NCBI RefSeq assembly: GCF_964199755.1
Contig: NC_133903.1
Coordinates: forward strand, 56,054,739-56,118,738
Origin: Larus michahellis
Lineage: Eukaryota; Chordata; Aves; Charadriiformes; Laridae
Length of the DNA: 64,000 bases
Reading direction: 5' to 3'
How positions within the stretch are numbered: the first letter of the stretch is position 1; each line of letters opens with the position of its first letter. The notes under the pieces were generated by a model. It saw only the letters and a list, made by a program, of their open reading frames with translations. It was not told the origin of the DNA and did no database searches. This document shows, piece after piece, positions 1 through 11,131 of this stretch. A program made the position numbers and the translations under genes.

Positions 1-3000
1 TTTCAGCAAGTGCATATGGCCCACGGGCATCCTGAGGCAAAAGATGGGATGCAGGAGTTGGAGAAAACCACGTAGGAACAAAGGAAAAACCACAAGGTAG
101 GAGAGAAGAGCCTTCATATCTCCATCCTTAGATATTTTTAGTCTGAGAGGCAGAAATGCATCACGGAGATATAAAAGGAAAGCTCCCCGCTGCTCCCCGT
201 GCCGGAGAGCTGGGTGCGGTGCTCTGCCCACTTCCCACCCTACGTCTGGGTGGGAGCAGGGACTCCTGGGGGTGGAGGGAGTCAGGAAGGGGACAGCCCA
301 TGCTCACCTGCCCACACGCCACCCCGGTTCGGGGTGAGGGGCAGGTGATCCTGCTGCGGGAACAGCCTGGATGCTGACGGCAAACAGCAGCACGTTCAAC
401 CATCCCTTCTTTGCGGCCAACAGAAACCTCGTGTTTACACACAGACACGTGCCTAAGCTTTTCAGATACTGATCCTTGGGGAAAAAAAAAAAAACCAAAC
501 AGTAGAATTACACAGAATAAATCTGTCAGATATGACTGACTTCCTCTTACCTTTACCTGGGTGGAAAAACAGGATGCATTTTTAAAAAGGGAGTCTTCAC
601 CAAGCTACTTGTTACATCCTGGCCCATACTGTCTTTCTGGGTAAAAAGGAGCAACTTCTCTTTTCCACTGGGAGAAAATGGTTTTGATTTCTGCTGGCCA
701 GCTCTCCCCCTCTGCTGTGCTGTCTCTTGGTGCCAAGGATGTGATCGTGACACGCAACTGCAGATCCTGACCATGTCCTACCCCCTCCTCACATCGAGGG
801 GCTGCAGGGGGTAGCTGGAGGCACCTACAGCCCACTCCTGCTCTGCCACACTCAGCCCCAGGAGCCACGGGCTGGGTAAAGCTCACCCGAAGGCTTTGCT
901 GAGCAGAAAATGTTGATGTTTGATGGATTCTGCATATTTCTGGGTGACAGACTGCAAACCAAACATCCGCGCCTCTCCTGCATGACCCGGCACACCGCAG
1001 CTCACTCAGGTTGCTCAGCCATGGATGTCATTATGGTGTTGACGTGTTTTATTTTAGTCTCACTTCTGGGTACAGACAGCTGTCACAATTGCCCTTCCCG
1101 AAAAGCAGAGGCAAAACAACAAGATTCTTGCTGACGCTGAAGATGCAAAGCTTTTACTTCTGTGCTGCCCAGGTGTTTTAGCAGGGTAGGAAAACCATCT
1201 GCCTGCAGTTGGAGGAGACATCATGGGCTCACCTGGTGAGGTGCAGGGGGCTCATCATGGGTGTGTTAATGATATATTGTTATCAGTGAAATGTTTAAAA
1301 TTGCAGTCACTAAAAATAAATCAAATACCTTCCAGGAAGAGATTGTTAGATGTAGGTTCAGAAGTGGGGAAAAAGGAAACACTCAGGTGTAGCAGTGCTA
1401 GCCTGGCATGCAGCAATAGCCATTAACTAGGAGGCTGCTGTGCCACAATTAGTTTTAAGGGGTCTTTAACATTTTTATTAGCTCTTAGATGCTTTTGACG
1501 TACTTAATTTACGCCACAGAAACTGCAGAAGATGGCAGACGATGATTAAGATGCACTTTTAGTCTTCTAGAGTGCACCAAGTACCTTGTAGCTACGTACC
1601 ATGCATATAAAGCAATATTGCTTGTTATTCAGAGCTGTTTGTTACATTAATCATGTGCCTGCTTTGCTCTGGGAAGAGGAATTAGAATATAGCAATATTC
1701 TGGCTGCTTGTTTTTAAAATCCATGTGTGGGTGGACACTCCAGCTACTGCTCACATTTTTCTCTTGCAAGTCACAGAAGAGCTGTTCGTGATTCTCCTCC
1801 CTGGTATTTTCTCCTAATTTTGTTGGCCAGATTGAGGAAGGAAGCTGCCTCAAGCCAGTCGCCAAGTGTTGCGTGGAAATAATAAGTATTACTAATTGAG
1901 AAATGTTTGAATTTCTGGATTACAGAGAGGAAACCTTGGAACAGCTTTAAAATGAAAGGTGCCATAATAATTTTTCCTCCAGCAAAGAAACAGAAGACCT
2001 GCAGAGCTATTATCTTTGTCTGCTAAACCTCTTCTGATTCGACACCTCTAGTCTGAATATTGCTGAACAAGTCCTCGGGAAGGAACCGCAGTGCTGTTTC
2101 TGAAAATTATTTAAGAGCTCTACAGTAGCTGAAAACAAGGGATTGATTTTTCAGAGCAAAATTTGACCAAAGCTTTAAAGCAAGCTTGAGATTCTGAAAC
2201 ATGGATCTAAAGGAAAACCTGTATTAATGGTCCACTCATTCCACGTTGCTTCCAACTTAAAGCAGATGATGGTGGAGAGAGACAGGGTTAAAGTAGTGCT
2301 GGAAATACATACCTTGCTGGTCAAACCAGTAAGTGACACTGCCTGAAATGTCTCAGCCTTCATCCAGCCACACTGGCAGGTCTCATCATTCGTTCAGGAC
2401 ATCGCACAGAGAATTTTTACAGTCAACTGTGTTCCCCTCGTGATCCTGGAAAGACGTTATGGAGGCATTAATAGCAACTCAACAAGTTGTATCAGCATCT
2501 TCCTTGACCTTGCCTCACCACATCTGAAGAACATTTCAGAAGAGCAGTGAGTTCTGCGATTGAATGGAGTTTCACTGAATGAGAAAAATAAAAAATAATT
2601 AAAAAAAAAGATAGAGAAAACCAACGAACTTGAGAAACAGCAAGTTACCATCCTGCTCGCCAGATATGAACCGTGTGTCAAGGCATGTCTCCGCGCTGAA
2701 CAGTTTACAGGATGCATAAATAGCTCCACAAAGCACACGTTGGCACTGCCTCATGAAAAGGCATGCTGTTGGCACTCAGCAGCTAAGGACAGAGCCTGTA
2801 ACACAACAGAGGAGCTGTACCTGATGTCACAACTGCTGGTTTACTCCAGACAAATGCTTTTACCTGAATGCCTTTAATCAGAATATCTTCTTTAAAAAAA
2901 CCCAAACAGATCTGTTCACTTTTTTAAACTGCACTTATTAAAAAAAAACGCTAAAGCATTTACTACCAACATATTCCTTACACTACAGAACACTTTAATA

Positions 3001-6000
3001 CTTAAAGAAAAATTATTCCTTTAATTCAGCAAATTGCTCCTACGTGAGAAATAAAACTTAAAACATGCGTGCCATAAACTCCCCAAATGCTATCTGCAGG
3101 AGGCACATATTACTTCAAGTATGGTTTTAGCAAAAACTTACCCATCAGTCCCTAAAAACAATGGATCTTCAGCTATTCTCCACTTAGTCCAAGGGCCATA
3201 ATTCCACAGCTATGCCATCACTCCAGAATAATGACGCTAGTCCAAGACTACTGGCTATAAGAGCACACAAAGAACGATGCCACTGGCTGCCCCAGCACAC
3301 ACAAACCCACCAGACCCAGGTTAGGAGGAAGCAGATCCAAATACAAGGTTTATAAATTAACATTCATTTACAAGTAGAATGTGGCCACTGTTTCGTAACA
3401 ATTATGGAGTGTCCCCAGGCAATACGGTATTTTTCACTGTTACTAGCTACAGGCGTTCTCTACATAACTCCTGGGAAGATTGTAATTTAGATTTTTATGG
3501 AACTTTTAATAGCCAACATCTTGATGGGCATCAGTTCAATTAAAATAAATTTCCCTTCTTATAAGAACAATAGATTACAAACACCCAAAAATCAGACTAG
3601 TTCAGTTTATATGGAAACAAATATAATTATACAATTTATTTATTAATACAACTTTAATCTACAATACCATTGATCTAGCACACCCAAAACATAGATGATT
3701 TACACAGCCACACCAGGCAACACTCCTTCCCAACCTGCTCTGGGCTGGGACGTGGGGTGCTGATGCCCCCACACCACCATCCCGCATCACCAGGAACGCC
3801 CCACGTCTCCACCACCCACAGAGTCCCATGGGACCTCCTTCCAGGGAAAGGGGAGATTTTGGGGGATCTGCCAGCCATTCTGCCAGCTGAAGGCAGGACT
3901 GAACCTGATTTGTTCATATTAGCTGTTCCTTGTGCTCTGCCGGACCCCAGGCCTCAGCGATCTCCATCCCACGCACATAGAAAACACCGCAGTGATAATG
4001 ACACACTGCAGAACATCTCGGCTGTGGGAATAATTGCAGATACATGCTGCCCTGCCTTTGCACAGGCATCTCCATGAAGGCAGTGGGAGTTGTAGAGACG
4101 TTATTAGGTCTCATGACATTTTAAAAAGGCTTAAATATAAAATGACTTATAGGGGTTTCAAAGGCTGGAACGGAACTGAAATAGTCTTTGCAGTAATAAT
4201 TGCCAGATGCTAAAAACAACCCACAGAGAAGCATTGCATGACTGCTTGGAAATGAAAGGACAGAGAGATTAAAATCCACGCACGAAGTTAGAGAGGAAAA
4301 AGCCAGAGTTATTGCCAAGCAAAGCCATTATGGCTGCTTCTACAGCCGCCCTTCAGCCTGACTCACTCCTGACTGCAACAGAAGCAAAGGTTCCACGCAG
4401 CAGTGGCAGAGCGCCCTGCACCAGTATGCACCACCGCTCCAGTACGGGACGCTGCCGGGGTATCATCTCCCATGAGAAAAATCAGGTGTCAAGCCTTTGT
4501 ATCAGCCTGGCAAATCCACACTTTATTTTGGCAAGTAAGCGTAACATTTCAGTCAGCACCAAACACTCAGGCAGAACTTTGCTTGGGTTTCTGAAATCGT
4601 AACAAGTAAGGTCTTCTGCTGAAATCAAACGGCGTGAGGGCTCCGCTGTAACTGGGGCAAACTCCCCTGGCACACACTGACCCCAAACCAACAGTTTGTG
4701 TAAGAACTGCCTGAGGAGACTAGAAAAGCAGCTCACGGACAGACACAGCAGATAACGGAGCATCAGGAGCCAGCATCGATTGCAAGAGTTGTTCAGATAT
4801 ACGATATATTAACATGGATACAAACCTCACGGTTTTGCGTATTAGTCTGCAACATGTGAGCAAGTAACAGCTGAGAGCACAGGCCCTCCTCTAGCATCTT
4901 ATGTAGAAAAGCATTTATTAATAGACACTAATGCTTTCAAACTAAGAAAGGGTATGTACTTTCCAGCATCTCCTGCTCCATATTTTATTAATCTTCAACA
5001 GTAAAATCATTTCACTAGAAAAGTGCTATAAGAAGAAGCACCTCCTCTCTCCTGCGTCTCTTGCATCAAGACTATGTTGCTGTGTAAAAATCAAATCCAC
5101 AGTGAATTACTGAAACCCTTATGGTCTTCTCTTTGGACTAATGCATACACAAAGCAGGAGATCTACAGCACACGCTGATAGTGAATACTTGCACTTATTT
5201 TCTTGAATTCTTTCTCAACCGCACACTGCAGATGAGGCTTATCTTGCTTGTCTCTTAACAACAGCCAAAAAAAGGTGGTGGGGGGAACACACAACAAGGG
5301 AGAGACTAAGTCCATGTCTCCAGTCCTTTCATTTGTGGGAACCGGCTGCTACAAGTTTCTGTTAGAGAGGAGTTTGCTTTAAACAAGCAGCTTACACACG
5401 TAGATGTTTCCTCCGGATGCAGTGTTACCTACACCCATTTGTCGTAAGTCTCAACTAAAACCTGCGTAACTTGGATGAAATAAGGGGGGGGGGGAAATAA
5501 CACCCAAGAGAACTCCAAGAAAACTGCAAAAGTAGTTTCAGCCATATGCAAAACCAGACTGACAGCTGAGGGAAAAAAAAAAGGTGATAGGATAACCAGG
5601 ATAACCAGTGCCAGGATAACCAACCACTACTTCATCTGGTGCCTACAACAGTTCAATTACCTTCACGAAGGAGGCAGCTCTTGCTTGCAGAATCACCCCT
5701 GGATCTGGAGCCAGAGCATGTGAAACCTCCTGCCTCAGTGAACGGGGCAAGTCAGAGCAAAAGGGGTAAAAAAAAGCAAACAGCCCAATTATATGTGGGT
5801 AAGCCTCTAATCACTCTCAGAACTGCAGAGGTCTCACAGGTTGCACAGCACACAGGAAAACTTAACTTCTACCATGGAAAAAATGCATTTTCAGCCGGCA
5901 AGCCAGCCTGTCTGTCAAAAATGTAAGGATCTGGAGCCACATACGTGTTTATTCACAGTGCAAATGCCTAGCTCTGTTAGAGATTTGCTCTCGTCAATAG

Positions 6001-6183
6001 ATTTCTGACAACAAGTATATACATTATAGACACCATGATTTCTTTCGAGCTAACAGGCTGGAAATACTTAAACTAGTACATACTCACAGAAATAGGGATG
6101 TTTGTTTCTGACTGACATTTTTCTCTTCTGTGAACTTCTTGCATTAAAAAATTCTAGTCACGCGTAATGGCTAAGATTGAACA
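1..6183. other. Non-coding DNA left of DIRAS3
   Basis: I recognise no gene here. The open frames are short, overlap on both strands and resemble no protein family I know. The stretch from about 2,880 to 6,180 is AT-rich with several reverse-strand AATAAA-type hexamers (for example 5948-5953). Part of it could therefore be an extended 3' UTR of the minus-strand DIRAS3 gene, since related DIRAS genes can have long 3' UTRs. That is inference. A G-run lies near 5,486-5,495. No tRNA, rRNA or convincing interspersed repeat was seen. Confidence 0.5.
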
Positions 6184-6189
6184 TTTATT
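6184..6189 (-). terminator. Candidate DIRAS3 polyadenylation signal
   Basis: The plus-strand TTTATT reads AATAAA on the minus strand, about 190 bases downstream of the DIRAS3 stop codon. It would give a short 3' UTR. Another reverse AATAAA at 5948-5953 could act as a distal alternative. No transcript evidence is available. Confidence 0.4.
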
Positions 6190-6381
6190 GATTTAAAAAA
6201 ATACACATGCAGAAAGCCATCCTCTTTAAAACCAACACATAAAATAATCCAGCAGAGATTTCAGAGAAAAGCAATAGCCCTATAAGACATGGATTTATCT
6301 GAAGCCTCCAGCAGAAATGTATTTTGTGGGAGTCCATGCTCTAATTACACCATGCAGTGGTGCGAGTCCAGCCAAAGTCAA

Positions 6382-6978
6382 TCACATAACAGAGCACTTG
6401 CCTTGCAGTTTATCTTTCTTTTTCTGCTGCTTGGATTTCTTTCCGTCCACCTGGAGACTGACAGTTCTCCTCTTCTCCAGATTCAAGAGCTCCTGGAAGA
6501 GCTCCTGCACATTGTAGTTCATTTTGGCTGATGTCTCCATAAAGGAACACTTCCACTTGCTGGCTAACGCTTGCCCCTCGCTGGCATCCAGCTCCCTCTG
6601 AGTCTCATCACTTTTGTTACCCACCAACATTATTGGGATTTTTTGGATGTCCCCTTTAATCTGGCAAATCTGTTCAAAGATGGGCTGAAGATCTTCCATG
6701 GACTGCCTGCTGGTGACAGAGTACACCAAGATGAAAGCATGCCCTTTGGATATCGACAGCCTCTGCATAGCAGGGAACTGATGGCTTCCCGTGGTGTCTG
6801 TAATCTGAAGGGTGCAGATGCTCTTATCGCAGCTGATTACCTGCCGGTACGTATCTTCGATTGTGGGGATATAGGTTTCCCTGAAAGTTCCCCTTACAAA
6901 ACGAAGCACCAAGGAGCTTTTGCCAACCCCTGCTGCTCCAAACACAACCACTCTGTAATCATTGCTTTGTTCAGGCAT
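6382..6978 (-). CDS. DIRAS3: DIRAS3-like small GTPase (Ras family), 198 aa
   Basis: This is a complete single-exon frame for a Ras-superfamily GTPase that binds GTP at the inner face of the plasma membrane. Visible motifs are the P-loop GAAGVGKS (residues 14-21), effector threonine T39 in PTIEDTY, DTTGSHQ (61-67), NKSD (121-124), SAK (150-152), a lysine-rich tail and a C-terminal CAAX box CSVM (195-198) for prenylation. Ras Gln61 is replaced by Ser65, as across the DIRAS family, and Ras Gly12 by Ala16. Ala16, the NKSD serine and the VQELF segment match human DIRAS3, whereas DIRAS1/2 have Gly, Cys and VKELF. The next gene, WLS, is also the human DIRAS3 neighbour. The N terminus [10 protein letters not shown] is DIRAS1/2-like and lacks the human DIRAS3 extension of about 34 residues. 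The ATG has A at -3. An avian DIRAS2 copy is the alternative, but synteny argues against it. Confidence 0.88.
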   Translation of the reverse strand: MPEQSNDYRVVVFGAAGVGKSSLVLRFVRGTFRETYIPTIEDTYRQVISCDKSICTLQITDTTGSHQFPAMQRLSISKGHAFILVYSVTSRQSMEDLQPIFEQICQIKGDIQKIPIMLVGNKSDETQRELDASEGQALASKWKCSFMETSAKMNYNVQELFQELLNLEKRRTVSLQVDGKKSKQQKKKDKLQGKCSVM

Positions 6979-6988
6979 GTTTGCTGTG

Positions 6989-7283
6989 CTGCAATACCAG
7001 CGAAGATTTTAACTGAAAAAGCCCGAGTTCTTCAAGTTTACACACCCCTATACAGAGGTGGCCTGCGGAAAAGGGAGAGGGGAAAAGGGAAAGAGAGGAG
7101 CAGGGGGAGAGAAAGAAATCGTTCACACCACCTCGGTAATTTTACAGTACGCTATTGAAATAAGCGATTAAATAAGTCACTCCCCTCCCACCCTTTTTTC
7201 TTGCGTTACGGAGAAATAACAACCAAACACACACACCCCCGGCATACACCCCATACACACTAAATAAGTCAAAAGGAATTTAC
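6989..7283 (-). other. Predicted DIRAS3 5'-UTR intron
   Basis: Read on the minus strand, a donor CAG|GTAAAT lies at 7284/7283 and an acceptor TATTGCAG at 6989/6988, ten bases before the DIRAS3 ATG. The 295-bp interval separates the GC-rich leader from the coding exon, an arrangement known for other DIRAS genes. An in-frame TAA inside the intron (minus-strand codon 11 upstream of the ATG) shows the unspliced frame is closed. The prediction rests only on splice-site sequence. Confidence 0.6.
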
Positions 7284-7580
7284 CTGTAGCCATCGGCTCC
7301 GCCGTCCAGCGAACCGAGCCCGAACCCGCCTGCCAGCGGTGGGGACGCTGCGCCGCCTCCGGCCGGAGCCCCGCCGCTGCAGGGAGGGGAGAGAGGGGAG
7401 GGGAGGGGAGGCTCGGCGGGGCTCCCTGCCGCCCCCGCCGCCTCCCTCCTCCCCCGATGGATGGATGGATGGATAGATGCCACCGCAGCGGGCCGTGCCA
7501 CCTCCCCGGGCACAGCACGGTGCAGGCGGCCGGGCGCGACACCGCTCCGGGGATGGTGGGGGGGGGTAAATCTGCCCATC
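7284..7580 (-). other. Predicted DIRAS3 first exon (5' leader)
   Basis: This is GC-rich sequence immediately upstream of the predicted donor. The transcription start cannot be seen, so the upper limit is arbitrary. Two upstream ATGs matter. One at 7291-7293, nine bases before the exon end, opens a uORF that overlaps the DIRAS3 start. One at 7577-7579 is, after splicing, in frame with DIRAS3 without an intervening stop. A GATG microsatellite lies inside. Confidence 0.45.
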
Positions 7581-8420
7581 CGGGCAGGGCACCTGCCTGC
7601 GCCTACATAAAAATCCAATCTTCTCCCCCACAAAAATAAACAATCAACGCAACGACCTGAATCTGGTGCTTAAAGGAGGCGAGTTTTTGGTGCTCCGTCC
7701 CCCTCATTCCGTACACAAATGCTCGTGCCCGCCGTCGCCCCCCAGCACCTCCCTCAGCACCTCAGACCCCTGGCGCTGACAGATTTACCGCCCGTCACCC
7801 ACCTAACGCTCCCCAGCTCACTTACGGCTAATTTTGCTGTAACGCGTAAAAATACAGGTCAGCTTTCCTCCCCCGCTGCCATGAAAAGCGGTAGGGATGA
7901 CCTGAGATACTGCAGCCCTCCCCCAGGGAAGCCGCCAAACCTTTGGGGCTATGGCCGCTAAGGTCCGCTACTTTGACATGGCTCCCTCACACCGGCAAAT
8001 AAAATACGGAGTTGTATTTCACAATCACAAGCTGTATTTCTCCTGATTTATGAGGAATTACCCCAGGCACCGTCTCTCCGCACCCCCTCTGAAGGCATCC
8101 CGGATAACCCAGTGCCTGGCGGGGAAGGCGGCCACGTCCCCCCTGCTTCACCTCCGAAACGGCGCGGGGAGAGCGCCGGGCACACGGCGACCGCTCCCCT
8201 CCCGGCCCCGCTCCGCCCCAGCCGCCTCCCTGGCCGCTATGGCGGGCGGGAGAGGGCGCCCCGCCACCGGTTGTCGTCTCACAGCCCCGCCATGGCGGTG
8301 GGCGGCCGAGCTCAGCCCTTTCCCCAGCCCCCTTCCCTCCTGCCCGCCCGCGGAGCCCGGCCCTCCCTCACGCTCCAAAATGGCCGCCGGCCCTCATGGA
8401 GGGAGCTCAGCTAGACCTAG
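7285..8420. promoter_or_regulatory. CpG-rich promoter region upstream of DIRAS3
   Basis: Two very CpG-dense blocks (about 7,290-7,560 and 8,100-8,410) stand out from AT-rich surroundings. The first overlaps the predicted DIRAS3 first exon and is the likely minus-strand promoter. The second may be a distal part of the same island or a separate, possibly plus-strand, promoter. YY1-like cores occur at 7951-7958, 8239-8245, 8292-8298 and 8377-8388. No clear TATA box was found. Confidence 0.6.
7456..7479. repeat. (GATG)n microsatellite
   Basis: About five tandem GATG units end in a diverged unit. The repeat lies in the putative DIRAS3 leader and is expected to be length-polymorphic. Confidence 0.85.
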
Positions 8421-8539
8421 ACCCGTTCTCCGCAGGCACCCAGAGTGGGACCACACCAACCTCCACACCAGGGACAAGGCTTGGCCCATTAGCGGGTTAA
8501 TATAGGTGTCTTAATTAGCAAACCACCCCAGGGACACCG

Positions 8540-9066
8540 CAGTGGATGGCCAATCTCACACACCAGGACGAGACTGGTTTATTTATTTCAGTCGTGCAAG
8601 GCTCCTGGGTGCTTGGTGGTTTCCCACAAATCAAGCACAGTTTATATACACGTTTTACAACATCATTGTCATATTCGTACCTCCTAACTATATTTGATTG
8701 TTTAGTAATTTACATACACTTGCACAATCGAGTTATAGCTAATAATGCATGCTCAGGCGAATGGTCTTCACCTGATCTAGGGTCTTCTTGGCCTATGGGT
8801 GTGATTTTTAGTAGTATAATGAAGGTGGTTCAGCTTGGGACACTTTAAATCCTCGCTATCTTGCCTAGTTGGCTAAACTCTCCAAAACATGTTGTTCAGT
8901 AGCGTTTTCAAGGTTCATATGTTGATCTGTTGGCAGGATGTTCCTCCTCAGGAATGTTAACAGTTCTTGGTTTCCTTGATTAGGAGTTCTTTCTTTAATC
9001 ATCCTTGACAGACTTAAGGGCAGAAATCCTCCTTATCCCTGAGTATATACACATGGTACCTCAACA
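8540..9066 (-). mobile_element. Endogenous retrovirus solo LTR remnant
   Basis: Read on the minus strand, this AT-rich block begins with TG (TGTTGAGGTACC), has a TATATAAA box (plus 8641-8648) and then, about 55 bases on, an AATAAATAAA polyadenylation signal (plus 8578-8587). That order fits the U3-R-U5 layout of a retroviral LTR. No gag, pol or env sequence adjoins it. The U5 end and target-site duplication could not be fixed: several TG/CA boundaries near 8,500-8,550 are possible. The family was not identified. Confidence 0.55.
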
Positions 9067-9174
9067 TTAGTCACTATTAACCATTTTGAGGACGTGCTTT
9101 GGTAACAGCAGGACTTCAGCATTTATCGTGTTGACAGGTGTGATTTGTTTAGCCCTGATTCCCTGAGGAGAGCC

Positions 9175-9907
9175 AGTCTCAGCTTGTACTAACAGCACCA
9201 ATCCAGGCTGGGTGGAGAATGGACTGAGAGCAGCCCTGGGGAGAAGGACTTGGGGGTGTTGGTGGGTGAGAAGCTCCACATAAGCCAGCAACGTGCACTG
9301 GCAGCCCAGAAACCCCCCGCAGCCTGGGCTGCATCCCCAGCAGCGTGGGCAGCAGGGCGAGGGGGGGATTCTGCCCCTCTGCTCCGCTCTGGGAGACCCC
9401 CCTGCAGCGCTGCCTCCAGCCCTGGGGCACCAACAGCAGAGGGACACGGAGCTGTTGGAGCGGGGCCAGAGGAGGCCCCGGAGATGCTGGGAGGGCTGGA
9501 GCCCCTCTGCTGGGAGGACAGGCTGAGAGAGCTGGGGGGGTTCAGCCTGGAGAAGAGAAGGCTCCGCGGAGACCTTCCAGCCCCTGCCAGGCCCTAAAGG
9601 GGCTCCAGGAAAGCTGGGGAGGGACTCTGGAGCAGGGAGGGGAGCCACGGGATGAGGGGGAAGGGTTTTACACTGCAAGAGGGGAGATTGAGATGAGATG
9701 TGAGGCAGAAATTGTTGGCTGTGAGGGGGGTGAGCCCCTGGCCCAGGTTGCCCAGAGAAGCTGTGGCTGCCCCATCCCTGGAGGGGTTCAAGGCCAGGTT
9801 GGCCGGGGCTTGGAGCAACCTGGGCTGGTGGGAGGTGTCCCTGCCCAGGGCAGGGGTGTTGGAACTTTAAAATCTTACAACCCAAAGCATTCTGTGATTC
9901 TGTGAAC
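9175..9907 (+). mobile_element. CR1 LINE fragment, 5'-truncated
   Basis: The fragment contains CR1 ORF2 C-terminal coding remnants (for example the [22 protein letters not shown] block near 9,520-9,580). It ends in the CR1 terminal motif ATTCTGTGATTCTGTGA at 9890-9906. The segment 9,497-9,860 is nearly identical to 19,241-19,600, so both belong to one subfamily. The tail just before the end is diverged. No intact frame remains. Confidence 0.9.
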
Positions 9908-10011
9908 ACTAACGTCTCCCACAGTGACAATTAAAACTATCCCTGTGCCTGACTGTGTCCAGGAGGGGTGAGTTGCATTGCCTGGATCAGAATTCTTCTC
10001 TTTTTTCTTCT

Positions 10012-10029
10012 TCTTTTTTTTTTTTTTCT
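10012..10029. repeat. Poly(T) tract
   Basis: A run of T follows a CTT-rich stretch, between two CR1 fragments. It is low-complexity sequence with no associated element recognised. Confidence 0.7.
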
Positions 10030-10284
10030 GAGCATGACCTTGGGCTTGGACCTGTCTGTAAGTCTGCAAAAAGCCGTGGGTCCCTGGGTGGCCATCAGGG
10101 AGTCGTCATCGTGGAGCTGAGGAGAAGACAGTCCCTGGCCAGCGCACTCAGACAGGGCCAGACCCTGGGAAACGAGGAATATGCCAATTTTGAAGTGTGA
10201 CAAAGGGCATTTGCGGTGCTCCACTGCCAGGACATTCATCAGGAAGAGAGCAAAGGGGACAAATGTCCCTGTTCAGAGCTCAGC

Positions 10285-11131
10285 TCTGACCGTGCTGGAT
10301 CGTTGGGCCAAGGCCAACTGTATGACATTTAATAAGACCAAGTGCCAGGTCCTGCATTTTGGTCACAACAACCCCAAGCAACGCTACAGGCTTGGGGCAG
10401 AGTGGCTGGAAAGCTGCCCCGCAGAAAAGGACCTGGGGGTGCTGGTGGACGGCCAGCTTAACATGAGCCAGCAGTGTGCCCAGGTGGCCAAGAAGGCCAA
10501 CAGCATTCTGGCTTGTCTCAGGAACAGCGTGGCCAGCAGGAGCAGGGAAGTGATGGTGCCTCTGTACTCGGCACTGGTGAGCCCTCACCTCGAGTGCTGT
10601 GTTCAGTTCTGGGCCCCGCTGTACAAGAGGGACGTTGAGGTGCTGGAGCGTGTCCAGAGGAGAGCGACCAGGCTGGTGAGGGGTCTGGAGACCAGGGCAT
10701 ATGAGGAGAGGCTGAGGGAGCTGGGGGTGTTTAGCTTGGAGAAGAGGAGGCTGAGGGGAGACCTCATTGCCCTCTACAACTCCCTGAAAGGAGGGTGGAG
10801 AGAGGTGGGTGTTGGCCTCTTCTCCCAGGTGAAGAATGACAGGACCAGAGGAAATGGTCTGAAGCTGCGGCAGGGGAGGTTTAGGTTAGATATTAGGAGG
10901 AATGACTTTACTGAAAGAGTGGTCAGGCCCTGGAACAGCCTGCCCAGGGAGGGGGTTGAGTCACCATCCCTAGAGGTGTTTAAGAAACGTCTAGATGTGG
11001 CACTTCAGGGCATGCTCTAGTGGCAGAGATGGTAGGTTGGGTTTTTTTTGTGTGTGTGTGTGTTTGTGTGTATGGTTGGACTCAATGATCTCAAAGGTCC
11101 CTTCCAACCATGAAGATTCTATGATTCTATG
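10285..11131 (+). mobile_element. CR1 LINE fragment (ORF2 C-terminal part)
   Basis: About 245 codons stay open on the plus strand and match the end of CR1 ORF2, after the reverse-transcriptase core. Recognisable blocks are DRWAKAN, the [13 protein letters not shown] region, [16 protein letters not shown] and [19 protein letters not shown]. After the stop, a GT-rich stretch (11,041-11,075) leads into the CR1 3' end with two ATTCTATG units at 11,117-11,131. It is 5'-truncated, so it cannot move by itself. It is closely related to the 3' half of the long minus-strand copy at 43960-46898. Confidence 0.93.

Noticed and set aside
6382-6978. Assignment as DIRAS2
   Set aside because: The protein is DIRAS2-like at the N terminus, but the P-loop alanine, NKSD, VQELF and location next to WLS fit DIRAS3 better.
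6571-7158. 195-codon plus-strand frame
   Set aside because: It is the antisense shadow of DIRAS3; no recognisable protein.
6894-7293. 34-codon uORF as the counterpart of the 34-residue human DIRAS3 extension
   Set aside because: The uORF is out of frame with the GTPase and its sequence is unlike the human extension; the equal length is coincidence.
7269-7643. Overlapping 117-124-codon frames in the DIRAS3 leader as genes
   Set aside because: Arginine/proline-rich translation of GC-rich DNA. Only the splice-dependent in-frame extension is kept, as a finding.
9067-9930. 287-codon minus-strand open frame
   Set aside because: It lies antisense to a plus-strand CR1 fragment; GC-rich CR1 antisense strands often stay open. 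No protein similarity recognised.
10181-11020. 279-codon plus-strand frame as a host gene
   Set aside because: Residues from about 35 onward are the C-terminal part of CR1 ORF2, and the sequence ends in the CR1 tail.
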